This document shows positions 12,437 to 26,231 of a DNA stretch of 64,000 nucleotides, piece by piece. Position 1 is the first letter of the stretch. Each line of letters opens with the position of its first letter. Both the position numbers and the translations under genes were made by a program. The stretch spans positions 14,542,217 through 14,606,216 of the forward strand of contig NC_033625.1 of the NCBI RefSeq assembly GCF_001540865.1, given 5' to 3'. The notes under the pieces are model-generated. The model did no database searches. It was given only the letters and a program-made list of their open reading frames with translations, and was not told the origin of the DNA. Source of the DNA: Ananas comosus. Its lineage: Eukaryota > Streptophyta > Magnoliopsida > Poales > Bromeliaceae.

Positions 12437-12860
12437 GGGAAAACTTCAAAAATTCTCCTTGTGGTTTTGCATTTTTTTATTTTAGTATTCTGTGATTTAA
12501 AGTGTATCAAGTTAATACTTTATGGTTTCGCACTTTCTCACTTTAGTACCCTGTGATTTAAAGTGTATCAAATTAGTACTATGTGGTTTTATTTTTGTAT
12601 CAAGTTAGTATCCTGTGATTTTATTTTTGTATCAAATTAGTACCGTGTGATTTTATTTTTCTCTTAATGAAATATTAAACTACATGATACTAAAATGAGA
12701 AAGTGCGAAACCACAGGGCACTAATTTGATACACTTTAAACCATATGGTACTAAAGTAAAAAAATGCGAAACCACAGGGTACTAACTTGATACACTTTAA
12801 ACCACAGGGCACAAAAGTGAAAAAAAGTGAAACTACAAGAAGGGCATTTGAAGTTTTTCC
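12437..12860. repeat. Foldback repeat family R, copy 4
   Basis: Starts AAAACTTCAAAAATTCTCC and ends GGCATTTGAAGTTTTTCC. The phrase with TTAGTACCNTGTGGTTT is tandemly repeated in the arms (12500-12660) and inverted at 12680-12830. Confidence 0.75.
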
Positions 12861-13712
12861 AAAAAAAAAAAAAAAGAAAAGTTGCAGGCTTTTTAAATAA
12901 ATAAAATATATAAAAATGAAGACCATGTGAATTACTCAATAATAGAATTTCATCATAAAAGTTTATTTCTGCGTAACAAAAAATAAAATAGTTTACAATT
13001 AGCTTAATGTATCCTACTATCATGTATTTATATTATTTTTATTCATTCGAGACATTATACTATTTTCCTATTCTAAAGACGTTACTGAACTATCATGATT
13101 TTATCAATTTGTGCAGTATAATAATTAAATGCATACCATTCCTTTTCTTCTAGGGAGGAATTTATATATTCTCGTTAACTAACTACTCATATGATTCCAA
13201 GCACGAAAATAGCAAAACCCAGTAAATAATAGCAAATATAATAATATTTCTACTACTTAAGAATCTATAAATAAATTCCAAAACCAACACTTTGTATAGT
13301 TTCCCAACTTGAGTTGGGAGACAACAATTTCAATATTTTAAATATAAAATATTTTAAAAAAAACTTATAGAATATTATAAACTGAAAAACGAATAGCCCG
13401 CGAATCATTTCCTGGAAATATAATAAATCACGAAGTAAATAGAGTACATTATCATACAAAAAAGAAGTACATAAATTTGAGGATCAAGTGATAAACTAAA
13501 TTTGAATTTTCATATGCAACTACAAAAGGTAAAAAAAAACAAGAAACTCTGAAAATTACCCACAAAAAAAGGGTATAGAAGTGCAAGTGAGGAAAATAAG
13601 ATTAAATAAAGAAAAATTGGGGTGCCAAGTTAGAGTAACAGCATGAGCTCAACCAAGAGAAACATCTAAGTGATTCGATCCGACAATAGAACAAAATTTT
13701 GGAAAATTAATC
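12861..13712. other. AT-rich spacer and probable S23 3' UTR
   Basis: No gene was recognised. The last 100 bases or so are likely the 3' UTR of the minus-strand S23 gene, whose stop codon is at 13713-13715. Confidence 0.5.
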
Positions 13713-15718
<2,006 letters not shown>

Positions 15719-15724
15719 CTCTGC

Positions 15725-15730
15725 AGCGTG

Positions 15731-15761
<31 letters not shown>

Positions 15762-15960
15762 CCTCTCCTCGCTGCGACGACGACGACGACGACGAAGACG
15801 AACCCTAAACCCTCATTTTAATACTCCGGGGGAATTTAATTGTACCACAAGGGTAGTTTAGTAATTTCGCAACATTTAGGCTAAATAATGGGCCGGTTCG
15901 ATTGTAACCGCGGCCCGGTTCGGCCCAATAAATGTTAGCGGCAAGTGCTAACTCGGCCTT
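15725..15960 (-). promoter_or_regulatory. S23 leader and promoter: GA tract, telo-box, site II motifs
   Basis: On the gene's strand, (GA)n and (GTC)n tracts (15727-15800) lie between the ATG and a telo-box-like AGGGTTTAGGGTT (about 15802-15814). Several GGCCCA/TGGGCC motifs at about 15889-15970 resemble site II elements. Telo-box plus site II is the known promoter arrangement of plant ribosomal protein genes. Confidence 0.55.
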
Positions 15961-16239
15961 AGGCCCGGTTCAAGATCGAGCCCGGTCCGGTTCCCACCTA
16001 TAACAAGCTCTTTTTCTTTTTTCTTTTTTTTTTTTGGTTATTGTATGTAGCTATTCTGATGATTGTTAGCCAGGAAGCTGATCAAGAAGTTGGAGTTTTG
16101 ATCTTTGCCAATCATAAAGCACCGACGGCTCTGATCTATTGATGAAAGTGGATTTTTTTTTTTTTCCTGAAAATACCTGAAAAAAGCTACATAGTCACAT
16201 AGATGAACACCCGCTAAAAGTAGAAACACACTGAATAGA

Positions 16240-16622
16240 TTACGAGTAGCAATCCAGCTCGCTATTCGCGAGCCAGCTTGTGTTCGGCTCGAAATGAGCT
16301 CGAAATCGAATCGCTCGTTTAGCAAACGAGCCGAACATGAGCTGAATTTTTCAGCTTGTTTAATAAACGAGCCAAACACGGGATAGGGTCTGTTTGTTCG
16401 TGTTCGGCTCGATAATAGCTTGAACACATATATTTTATATTTATATAATTTATTTAATTTATATTTATATATAAATAAATAATTATATATATAATATATA
16501 TATTTTTATTATTTGATTTTTAGCAAAAAAAATATAAAGTTGAGCTCAATTATAGAAAAACTCATTTATATGTAAAGTTTTAATCATTAGATCAAAGTCT
16601 AATGGGTAAGATTTTATAAATT

Positions 16623-16667
<45 letters not shown>

Positions 16668-16795
16668 CTAATCTATTTATCTTATTGTTCGTTGGTATTA
16701 ACGAGCTGAACACGTGCTGAATTTTTCAGTTCGATACTTTAACGAGTCACGAGCCGACTATAGCTCGATCGTGTTCGGCGCGTCGACACACAAAT
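16240..16795. mobile_element. hAT-like nonautonomous element, decayed copy
   Basis: Same family as 49016-49561 and 56708-57330, in reverse orientation: GCAATCCAGCTCG at the left, repeated GTTCGGCTCG/CGAGCCGAAC phrases in both terminal regions, an AT-rich core with a TA microsatellite (16628-16664), and TGTTCGGCGCGTCGACAC at the right. The terminal TAGGGGTG is eroded and no target duplication could be found. Confidence 0.6.
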
Positions 16796-17914
16796 AGAGA
16801 ATACCAGATTTCATATTGTAAATCTAATCTTAATTTATTAGTTTTTATTAACAAATGATATCCAGAGCAATGCTCCGATACACCATAAGTATTAAAATTA
16901 AACTCTTAATTAGTAAAGGGTACAGTTGGATTTTGCATAAAGTAACCTATTGAACAAGTTACCGATTTAAATTAGTTAATATGACAATATTGAAAAAAAA
17001 TTAGTAGTATATACCAAATTTGCTAGCATCCTATAATATTAAGTATTTTATTTAGTTTTGTTACTTACCAAATTAGATAATATCAAATTTGTTTAGTATC
17101 CAACTCCAAAAAATTATTGAATTTAAATTTAAGTTTTGAAGTTGGTATTGTAATTAATGTAACATTTTAATTTCAAAATTTGTATTAAACTTTTAAATTT
17201 TGAATCTACATTGCACTTTTAATTTGAAAGCCAAATTTTAATTTTTGATTTAAATTAAAATTTTGAATTTAACTGAAAGTTTTATTTTAAATTTGTGTTT
17301 TATATTTAAAAGTTGAATTTGATTTATAATTAAGTTTTTTATGTTGCTTTGTATATAAATTTACAGTTTAGTTGTAATTTAAATTCCAACTATTGTTGTA
17401 GGTATTTGAGAAGGTTATAGTATTCTTAGTTGGATAAAATCAATTTTGTAGACCAAAATATTTTGCTAAGACCAAAATACCCTTTAAATAGGTACACGTT
17501 GAATGGCACTTATGCCAGAATAGGAAGTCACCTTTAGAATCATATTAAATCTCAACCATCTATTTAAAAAAATAAATGGTCAAGATTTACTTGGTGTATT
17601 AAAATATTACTCTATCAAATAAAATCAAATAACTCAAATATCTAGCTAAGCAATTGGAAAGGAAATGCATCTTTAGATGATCAATCTTAAATAATTAAGC
17701 AACAAATTAAATCTCATACAAATGACCCATCATTAATCTCTATTCAAATAATCATCTTATTTCTAATAGAGACAAATAAAGAGAACATGACCACTCTAAA
17801 AAGATAAAAACAAAACTAATTAAACACTATAATTCAAACAAGCTAAGGTTGAGAAAACCACTTGGACAAGTACTTTGGAAATTAAGCAACACTTGTTAAC
17901 ACTTTTAGAAATTA
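16796..17914. other. AT-rich spacer
   Basis: No gene, RNA gene or complete transposon was recognised. The stretch near 17080-17350 is a series of short TTTAAATTT-type phrases. Confidence 0.5.
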
Positions 17915-18237
17915 GGGGCTATTTTGTTACTCGGAAAAGCATGGAAAAAATATTTTCGAGAAACTCTTTTTTTTCATGAAAAATCCCTTTTTTAGTGTTC
18001 TATCTATTTGATTCCAAGAAAAATTAGTTTTTGAAAAAAAAAAATTTCAAAAGTTTTAAAAAAATCTAGCATTTTCGTTTTTCTTTAAAAAAAAAAAAAT
18101 CTGAAAAGCAAAAATATTAATTTTTACATAGTTTTTCTTGAAACCAAACGGAGGGAAAATTAAAATAGAGATTTTTCATAAAAATTATTGTTCTCGAATT
18201 ATTTTTTTCATGCTTTTCCGACAAATCAAACACCCCC
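17915..18237. mobile_element. MITE with TTA target duplication
   Basis: 323 bp. The left end reads GGGGCTATTTTGTTACTCGG and the right end, reversed, reads GGGGGTGTTTGATTTGTCGG; both continue into AAAAGCATG. TTA flanks it at 17912-17914 and 18238-18240. PIF/Harbinger-like by target site and ends; non-coding. Confidence 0.65.
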
Positions 18238-18293
18238 TTAGCTGCGCTAACTATGATCATCAGTGTCGCTTAATAAATATCAATATATATATT

Positions 18294-19972
18294 TCATAAG
18301 GCCGGCGAGCGGCCGTGGTGGCCGCCGCCGATCATTCCGGCCGCGGCCCACAGCCCTAATCCGGCGCACGGCGCCTCCCGCCCCACGATGTCGGCGCAGC
18401 ACTGCTCTTGCCACTCGAGCAACGGCAAGTCCCTTGTCTCCGCCGTCGTCGGCTTCGTTTCCGCAATAGTATTGCCCGGATCTTCCATCAAAATCCTATT
18501 TCCGCTGCTGCTGCTGTTGTTGTTACCATATGTATAAAACTGACTGTCCAAAAGCGAGTTGTACTTGTGATTGAAAAAGTTTAAGTTGTGGCAGGTGGTG
18601 ATGGTGGTCGGCAGCGGTGGTGAGAAGGAGAGGTGGAGGCCGAAGGAGGTGGCGGCGGCGGCGGCGGCGTGGTGGGGGTGGTGATTGGAGGGTTTTTTGT
18701 CGGCGGAGTGGGGCGGTGGGGGGTGGCGCTTGTTCTTGCGGCAACCGCCGCCGACGGGGACGTTTCGGAGGGAGCCGCCCTTGGTCCAGTAGCGGCGGCA
18801 CGTCTTGCAGAAGTAGCGCGGCTGCGAGAGGCTGTAGTTGTTGTAGTAGCAGAACTTGGTGTGCGTCGAGTCGCACCGCGGGCACTTCAGCGGCACCTGC
18901 TCGTGCGGCGGCCCCTGCCGCGCCCGCCGCTCGTGCAGCGGCACCGACAGCGGTTGCGAATGTATCGGAATGGTAGGGTACGTTAGGAGGAGGTCGGCGG
19001 AGGCCGCCGCAGCCGCCGCCGAGGAGGAGGGAGTTAGGGTTTCTTCAGGGAAGAGACCCTGCATGCATATGCATATATGTGCATGAAAGTAAAGTTTATA
19101 CTGTTTAAAAAATCTCAATTCTCATTCGTAGATCGTGATAAAAGAAAGCCAGTACTTAATGGATCGGGTCGAATTTGCTCATTATGGACGACCCGAAACC
19201 CGATTAAAAAACCAATAGTGCAAGAAAGGAAATGAAACAGATCAGTTGCAGATCACGCATGCATGTGCATGTATTTGTTGGAGTGTGCGAGTGGTTTGAT
19301 ACACTGTTCAAAGAATCCGGCACCAGCGTGAATTCGGCGCCGAATTTCATGCAAATGGTGCGGAGAACGCCGCTTTTGACTCTTGCTAACCTTACACGTG
19401 TTCTCATCATATTTGAAAGTAAAAAGGATTTGAATTTATTCGGAGCAGATCAAATTTATTAATTTTTATCTAATTCAATCAGCATATTATGATTAAATTA
19501 ATTAAAAGATAATATTAATATGTCAACAAAAAAAATCTGTAGCACATAGTAATAGCTTGGTTTAAAAAAGAGCAATTAATTAATGTGAGCCTCCTTGCAT
19601 ATATAGCTCCATGTGTTTGAATATTGTTGAACAGGTTTTACTTAATAAATTGTCCAACAAAATCATATCTCTTTATATTCATTAGCCATTAATTTCAAGT
19701 GTAGAAATAATTATTTTTAAGTTTATATCTTATAGATATAGATATAAATATAAGTTTTCCACCTTAAATCTCAGGGATACATATATTCCTTTTGCATTTA
19801 CATGCAATTTACAAGAGAAGATCCATCCAAAATGCACATATAAAGGAGCTACTACATTTTACACATGCACACACAGATCTAGAGAGAGAGAGAGAGAGAG
19901 TATTGATTAATTGCATACCTTGAGCCAATCAGAAGAGGAGTCCATGCAGATATGCATTGATGGAGTGGCCAT
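18294..19972 (-). CDS. Dof zinc-finger transcription factor, 2 exons
   Basis: Nuclear plant-specific Dof transcription factor of 272 residues, expected to bind AAAG cores. Exon 1 is 19919-19972 ([18 protein letters not shown]) and ends at donor GTATGC; exon 2 is 18294-19058, after acceptor CAG, starting [10 protein letters not shown]. The join is phase 0. A short first exon ending just before the main exon is usual in Dof genes, so this start is preferred over an in-exon Met reading through the intron. The Dof domain is at about residues 76-129. The zinc ligands are C77, C80, C102 and C105 (C-x2-C-x21-C-x2-C), with [34 protein letters not shown] and RKNKR all intact. An Ala run precedes the domain; His, Ala, Ser and Asn runs follow. 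GC is high in exon 2. The exact Dof subgroup was not decided. Confidence 0.93.
19059..19918 (-). other. Intron of the Dof gene
   Basis: 860-base AT-rich intron with a GA microsatellite at about 19881-19900 (CT on the gene strand). The two short ORFs at 19204-19462 overlap each other on opposite strands and look random. Confidence 0.7.
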
Positions 19973-20167
19973 TAATAATTGATAAAAGAAGAAGTGATCA
20001 AGAACTTAGATTAAAAAAAAATTTTAAAAAAAATACATATCAAATATTGTTAATGAACATCATGAAGCTAATTAAGATATAAATATATATCTATCATATA
20101 TGAATGGTTCCCATGATCTTCAGATGAGCTTTAATTTTGGTGCAGCAGTAGCAGCAGCAGCAGCAGC

Positions 20168-20219
<52 letters not shown>

Positions 20220-20376
20220 CTTAAGCAAGAGATATTAAGGCTCTTATATACATATATATATAGGGGAATATATCTTTATAATGAACTAGACTATTGTGGT
20301 GTGTGATATGATATTATTTGGGTTGGTGAGGTTGAATTGAAATGTGAAAGAGGATGTAGATATAGTAAGAATAAGA

Positions 20377-20411
<35 letters not shown>

Positions 20412-21169
20412 AATTGAAAGGAAGAAAAGAAGGTGGAGGAGAGAGAGAGGAGGAGCAGCAGCAGCTTCTGGAGCTCTCACTGACTCCTGGCGGGCCCCGC
20501 CCTTGTCGGGCAAAGGAGAATTCTTACACGGGTCCCGCCAGGACCCAAAGCGAGTACTAGATTTACAATAATCGGTATCAGAACAAGTTGCAGATATTCA
20601 ACACACGATTCAGCTCAGCAGTTACTATAAACCTACTGTCCTGTTGTGTATGCATTTGAATTTGGCGATCATTCTGAATTGAAAAGGGAGCAGTTTTAAT
20701 AACGAAAAATATTTATTCTTTGTTTCTAAAGAGGTTTAGATCAGATCCAAAAGCATAAGCTTTTAAAGGGAGATATCTCTCACACTCTGAGCAGGTTAAC
20801 TTGGAAAAGAAATATGAAATATGACAAAGAGGCACTTTATTATTTATTAAAGTTTATAGTATTATTTAATTATTAAAGTGTCAATATTATTATAGCACTA
20901 AGTATATATACTTCTCCTAATAGCTTTAATGTCGATATTTATTTCGACACCAATGTTATGAAATTATTCGAAATCTTACTCATAATTATGTAAAAAATGA
21001 GCTCTCAACTTTAGAATTTGGTTTATGGAACTTACAATTTTTTCACTCACAAATTTTTAGTATAGCAACAATCCTATTCATTTTTGGATCTAAAAGATGT
21101 CCATATGTACTTTAACAACAAAGTTATAAATCATTCTAAATCTTATTCACAATTATAAACAAAGATAAA
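19973..21169. other. Dof upstream region with CAG and GA microsatellites
   Basis: GCA/CAG repeats at 20143-20168 run into GA repeats (20170-20216). A second GA tract is at 20379-20408, and a TATATAAG-like phrase on the gene strand is near 20243. This is probably the promoter and a long leader of the Dof gene. Beyond about 20600 the sequence is AT-rich spacer. Confidence 0.45.
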
Positions 21170-21745
21170 TTTTAAATACCTCATCTATGGTTTCGCGCTT
21201 TCCCATTTTAGTACTTACTGGTTTAAAGTATATGACTTTAGTATCATATGGTTTTATTTTTCTCTTTTCGTCAGCGCCTTCGTTAATTTTTCGTTAAATT
21301 ATATACAAAAAAACTTCAGATATTTCATCTATGATTTATCAAATATTTAATTTAGTACTTTATAATTTTAACTTTGTCGCCGATTTAATAAAAAAATAAT
21401 AATAAAATATATTTTAATTTAGGGTAAACTTCAGAAACCACTCCCGTAATTTCGCACTTTCTTATTTTAGTACCCTGTGGTTTAAAGTGTATCAAGTTAG
21501 TGTCATATGATTTCATTTTTATCTTTTCGTCAGCTTTTTCGTTAACATTTCGTTAAATTATATACAAAAAACTTTATATATCCCACCTATATTTATCGAA
21601 TGTTTGACTTCAGTATTCTTTAGTTTTAACTTTGTCGCTAATTTAACGAAAAAAATAATAAAATTAATAATAAAAAAATAAAAAATAAAATTATAATATA
21701 TTACTCTATGCTATAATGCACTAAATTGATACACTTTCAACTACG
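21170..21745. repeat. Foldback repeat family R, two partial copies in tandem (5 and 6)
   Basis: Two arms in the same orientation, starting at about 21173 (TTTTAAATACCTCATCTATGG) and 21421 (GGTAAACTTCAGAAACCACTC). Each continues into the TTTAGTACCNTGTGGTTTAAA phrase and the TTAACGAAA interior. Only a short piece of the opposite arm is present at the right end. Confidence 0.6.
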
Positions 21746-21769
21746 AAGCGTCCGAAGAGTATCCAAGCG

Positions 21770-21995
21770 AACACGTTGTGGGATTCGATGACGTGGACGT
21801 GCCACGTGGAATATCTCGGGCCTCGTAAAAAGCAGTGGAAAAAAAAAAAAGAAAAAGAAATAAAAAAGGGCGCGGCTCTAAACCGAAAGCTCCACTCTTA
21901 GGGGTGGGACCCACCCTTGCACTAGAAAGAGACAAATACACCGCAGAGGAGGGAGAAGAAGCTTCCACTTTTACACACAACACCACCCCTCTCTT

Positions 21996-22039
<44 letters not shown>

Positions 22040-22083
22040 CTTTTCGCCTCTCACAAGCAAAGGATCGATTCCCTGGTCAAAGG
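21770..22083 (+). other. Leader-like region without an identified coding sequence
   Basis: G-box GCCACGTGGAA at about 21799, a GC-rich patch with GTGGGACCCACC, a long CT microsatellite (21998-22037) and then a possible splice donor, CAAAG then GTATGTTTG at 22083. This resembles a promoter plus untranslated first exon on the plus strand, but no plus-strand coding exon follows within 10 kb. It could be a non-coding RNA leader, a gene remnant or chance. Confidence 0.3.
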
Positions 22084-23402
22084 TATGTTTGTTTGACCAG
22101 AGATAAAAATTAAATTTTAAATTTTAAATTATATTAGGTATAAATTATTAATTTTTTATTCATTCGTATTGAAAACTAAAGTTTTCATAATTTCTTTCTA
22201 TTATTTGGCAGGGAGTAAATGACGTAAATATTAAAACTGTTAGTAGAGATATATGCAAACGGAACGGATGCGGAGCAGGAATGGGTGGGTCTGATTATAA
22301 TTTTTTTTTCCCCATTTACTATTTCATTCGGAGCGAAACTGGATGGGAGCGGATTTTTGACGGATCAAGAAAGATATAGGTCTTCTGCTTCTCACTCAAT
22401 TTGTTGGTAGATTAGGATAAATTTGATACGAGCTATTTTTTTTTCTTTTTATTTTTAGCTTCCATTTATCACCACATTCAAGGCCGAATGGGAAACAGGA
22501 TTACCACCATTTTGAACTTTTTTACATTCCTTGATAAAAGTGATGAGTTAATATTTTATATTTTTTTATTTACGATCGAAAATTACTTTATTTTTCTCTA
22601 CTTTTCAGTAAAACAAACACATCCTTAGCGTCGAATTAATTTTCTTATTGTTGAGCGGCGGGATCAACCTGTGCATAATTCGCGAGTAAAATCGGAGGAT
22701 CGGACACGTGTTCGGAGGAGGGTTGGTGCGTATGGGTGTTTGGTGTTTTGGGGCTGGGTAGGTGATCAACGATCAGGATTTGTCGGCAAGTAGTGTTGGT
22801 GTGGGAACGAACGGCTCAGGCGTCGCCGGCGCGTGACGATCCCATCACAGTTTTTTTTTTTTTTTTCGAAAAAAAACCAATTTTTGATTATCCAGTTTTT
22901 TTTTAAAATTTCGATTTTAGATCAGTGTAACTGTAAATCAATTTAGAATATTAGTTAATCACTTTTTAACATAAGATATAATTAAACCGATGCTATGTGA
23001 TTAGTTCACCAAATCGGTGCAATACACATCACATCAACAATTTTTAAAAAAATACATGAGATGTTGATATGTCACGCACATGATATCATATTGAAAACGA
23101 AAATAATTAATTTATGCACGATTTTTTTTACAATCTATAAATGTTTACTAAACATCACTGAGACAGATAATTTTAATTAGATTTTTTTTTCCTTCATAAA
23201 ATCCTCGCTTCGACGGTGAAATTTTGGTCACTAGTCATTCAAAAATCCGTGTGCACAGAAAAGAAGTCAAGTGTACGAGAATTAGGATCTGATGTAACAT
23301 TATTGGTCTCAAACATATAAAATCATTATCACATATATCCAAAAATAAATAAATAAATAAATAAATTCTGCCGACATGGTGTCTTAATTATTATTTAATT
23401 TA
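22084..23402. other. AT-rich spacer
   Basis: Holds a GC-richer patch at 22640-22850 with ACACGTGT and GCCGGCGCG, and an AAAT microsatellite at 23342-23366. No gene was recognised. Confidence 0.45.
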
Positions 23403-23631
23403 GACTTAATTTGGTATTGAAGTTCGTATGATGCTATCACATAAAATTAGAGTTGGGATAAATATCCCAATATATAGTAATATACTTTTGCGTTGATCAC
23501 AGAAAATATATCGTGACCGACTCATCGCGATATGCGTAATTTAATATTACGTATAGAAACAAATAAAATATTTTTTCATTATACTTCCTCACTGTACGTA
23601 CCGTAATTTTTTCGCAATTCCAAACGAAACT
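23403..23631. mobile_element. Tourist-like MITE, inverted relative of 3935-4166
   Basis: 229 bp with TTA at 23400-23402 and 23632-23634. Ends are GACTTAATTTGGTATTG and, reversed, AGTTTCGTTTGGAATTGCG. The interior, read in reverse, shares TTACGCATATCGCGATGAGT and TACGTAATATT with the elements upstream of the stress-protein gene. Confidence 0.7.
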
Positions 23632-23634
23632 TTA

Positions 23635-26231
23635 ATGCCCATTTGGCTCGGCTTTTTTTAACAGATTCGCTACGCAAAAATATAGTAATTAGACGTGTCT
23701 TAAGTTTTTACTATGCCCGCGAGTTGAAATAATCTTCCCAATCTCAATAGCAGATGTTCTAATTTAAAACTTCTTCTGCTGCTGCTACAGCAGCAGCAAT
23801 ACAAAGTTGTTGGAGAATCATATGATTTTTGTAGAAGCTCCATTTTCCTCCGAATCATAAATTTGGAGCACTTATTCGGATCGAGGCAAAATTATATCCT
23901 AGCATGAAATATCAATTGGATCAAGACAAAAAATTTTATTGAAAAATCCACATGTGGAGAAAAAGTGTTCAACCAAAACAAAACAGATCTAGAAGCTGAA
24001 AGGGAGTATTATGAACAATCATAAGAAATAAGTTTATTTGCATTCCTCGTACAGTTGGATACTATTACTATGACACCCGAATAGTCCCACATCAGATAAT
24101 ATGTGAGAGCGTGACGGACACACTAAAACTAATAACTAGGCTTAAACAATTGGAGCCCAGCCAATTATTAGTGCTCCTGAACTGAAGCATTACAGTTGGT
24201 GTTAGAACCAATTCATCAGGCCAAAGTGTAAGGTGAATCTCATACCGTCTAGAGAACTTAGGTTATTTGTGTGATCAAACTGAACAATCACATGGAATAA
24301 CGTTAATTGGTCTTAAACATTTTAGGCCGGTAGTTTAAGCCCAACGATTTATTAGCGTTGGTACATAAATTATAATACTCAATTGGAGGAAAATTTCTTC
24401 CTAAAAATATCAAATTATATTGCCCATGGGTTTTCCATAGATAGTACCTATTCCAGCACCAACTCTCACAATTCCCAAACCAAATACACAATGTAAACAA
24501 ACACTATTCCATGGTCTTAACTAAAAATTCTTCAATCAAACACTACCAAAATATTCTACTACAGCACCACAACCATCATAACTTTCGCATTCATGACGCG
24601 GAAATTCTTCGATCAAACACTACCTGAATATATTCTACACTATCAGCACCGGCATTAACTTTTACATTGGTCAAGATTGCGTTCGGAAAAAGTAGATACC
24701 TAAATATTCCTGATGAACATATAATCCAAATTTGAGAGGTGCACTGTTTTTTTCTCTGCCAACCTTGTGAGCAACATAAGAGAAGGTGTGTTCAAAAGAA
24801 GCCACTACAAGTAGGTCCCAGGGCAAATATTTGACACCATAGATATAGAAAGCTTACCCTGAAATGTTATAATCAGATTTGCTATGTTTCACACTTCTTT
24901 TTCTTGAGGAGATTTTTTTTTTGAAGATAAAAGAACACCCCCATAGACCATAAGATGGCGCAATAATGGACAGAGCAATGAATTCCAAGTGAAATCGACA
25001 TACCGTGTTTTAAGCATGCCAACTTATACTTTCTAGATGCTAATAAACTGATTCTCTGACCGTTCCTAACGCAAGCAGCAAAGAGCTTGACAATTGGTAC
25101 ATGAAGTCCCCAGCTAGAAGCCTAATTGTTCCACATTTCTAGCTAAGTTCATTTTTAAATGAGTGAAGCTGGTGGCATGCTACTTTTCTCTCCCCCAAGG
25201 TGGGAAAAAAAATGATTCAATGACACTCTTATAGTCGAAGTAGTTCATGAATTTGCTTTCGCTTAACATGTAGAATTTAAAGGAAAAAATAAAATATTAT
25301 CATACCTCAACCAAGGTGGAGCTTGACGCTTGAAACGGAGTCTTCCTTCCAATGGTAAGATGAAAAATAAGGCCTTGCAAATATTTGTATAAGCAATTCA
25401 CTTGTTTATGCCTATCTATAGCGGCATTTGTAACATGCGAAAAGAAAAACAGCTAAGAAAAGGTGTAGTCATTAAAATCATAGCAACTTTTTTTTTCCCT
25501 GAAAAATGAAACCTTAAAAAGCACTTGGTAAAGCATGCATTCCAAAATACACGGCAAAGAGGTCGAACATGCGATTTCAGACAGTAACCAATAATAAGGA
25601 AAGGGCACAGATTAGAATAATCAAGTGGCCATGTAAACAAGATATGTACCACACCAAACAGAGTCCTAAACTCCTCATAAAAAGACATCTAGTATACCAT
25701 CACTATACTTTATCCCACTATATGGAAATTAGCCATCAAAGAGGGCATGCTGACGAGTAAATATTTGGACATGGGCCCACGTACAAGCGCGCGCGAGCGC
25801 ACACATATGCGCACTAACAAACAAAGAACCTTCTCCCAAATACTATTAAACTACCTTCATATGATGGGAAATGTTATTCAAATTATTTACCAAATAAAAC
25901 TAAAGCTATTGGAAAATTTGCTACTAGAATGCTACAACAAAGGAGGACATCCTCCGTAGATTGCCATCTTTACGGCCCATCTACAACAACATGCAAATGT
26001 ATTTAAGATCACAACAAGGCAGGCTAAGCCGAACTGTTCATTATCTAGAAGTCTACAATGCACAGGAACAACCTAACTTAAAGCTACCCCACAAAGAACA
26101 AAACATGACCCTCCAAGAAATTAAAGGGGGCAGCTCCTCATAGACAGATCACACTACTAACATAGATCACTTAACAACTCTGAAGCTAATGGATGTTAGA
26201 AAGAAAGAAAGATATTCATAAAACACCAGAA
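23635..26231. other. Spacer with possible retroelement remnant; distal 3' side of the PWWP gene
   Basis: 24070-24260 contains ACACCCGAATAGTCCCACATC and GTTGGTGTTAGAACCAATTC, phrases of a kind seen in plant LTR or TRIM elements; no pair of LTRs or primer-binding site was confirmed. The rest is AT-rich. The last hundreds of bases before 26232 are probably PWWP 3' UTR. The short ORFs at 25416-26143 are not convincing. Confidence 0.35.

Noticed and set aside
16038..16427. 129-residue minus-strand frame
   Set aside because: It runs into the decayed hAT-like element and has no recognisable domain.
24060..24260. LTR retrotransposon or TRIM
   Set aside because: Only suggestive words (AGTCCCACATC) are present; no second LTR, primer-binding site or target duplication was found.
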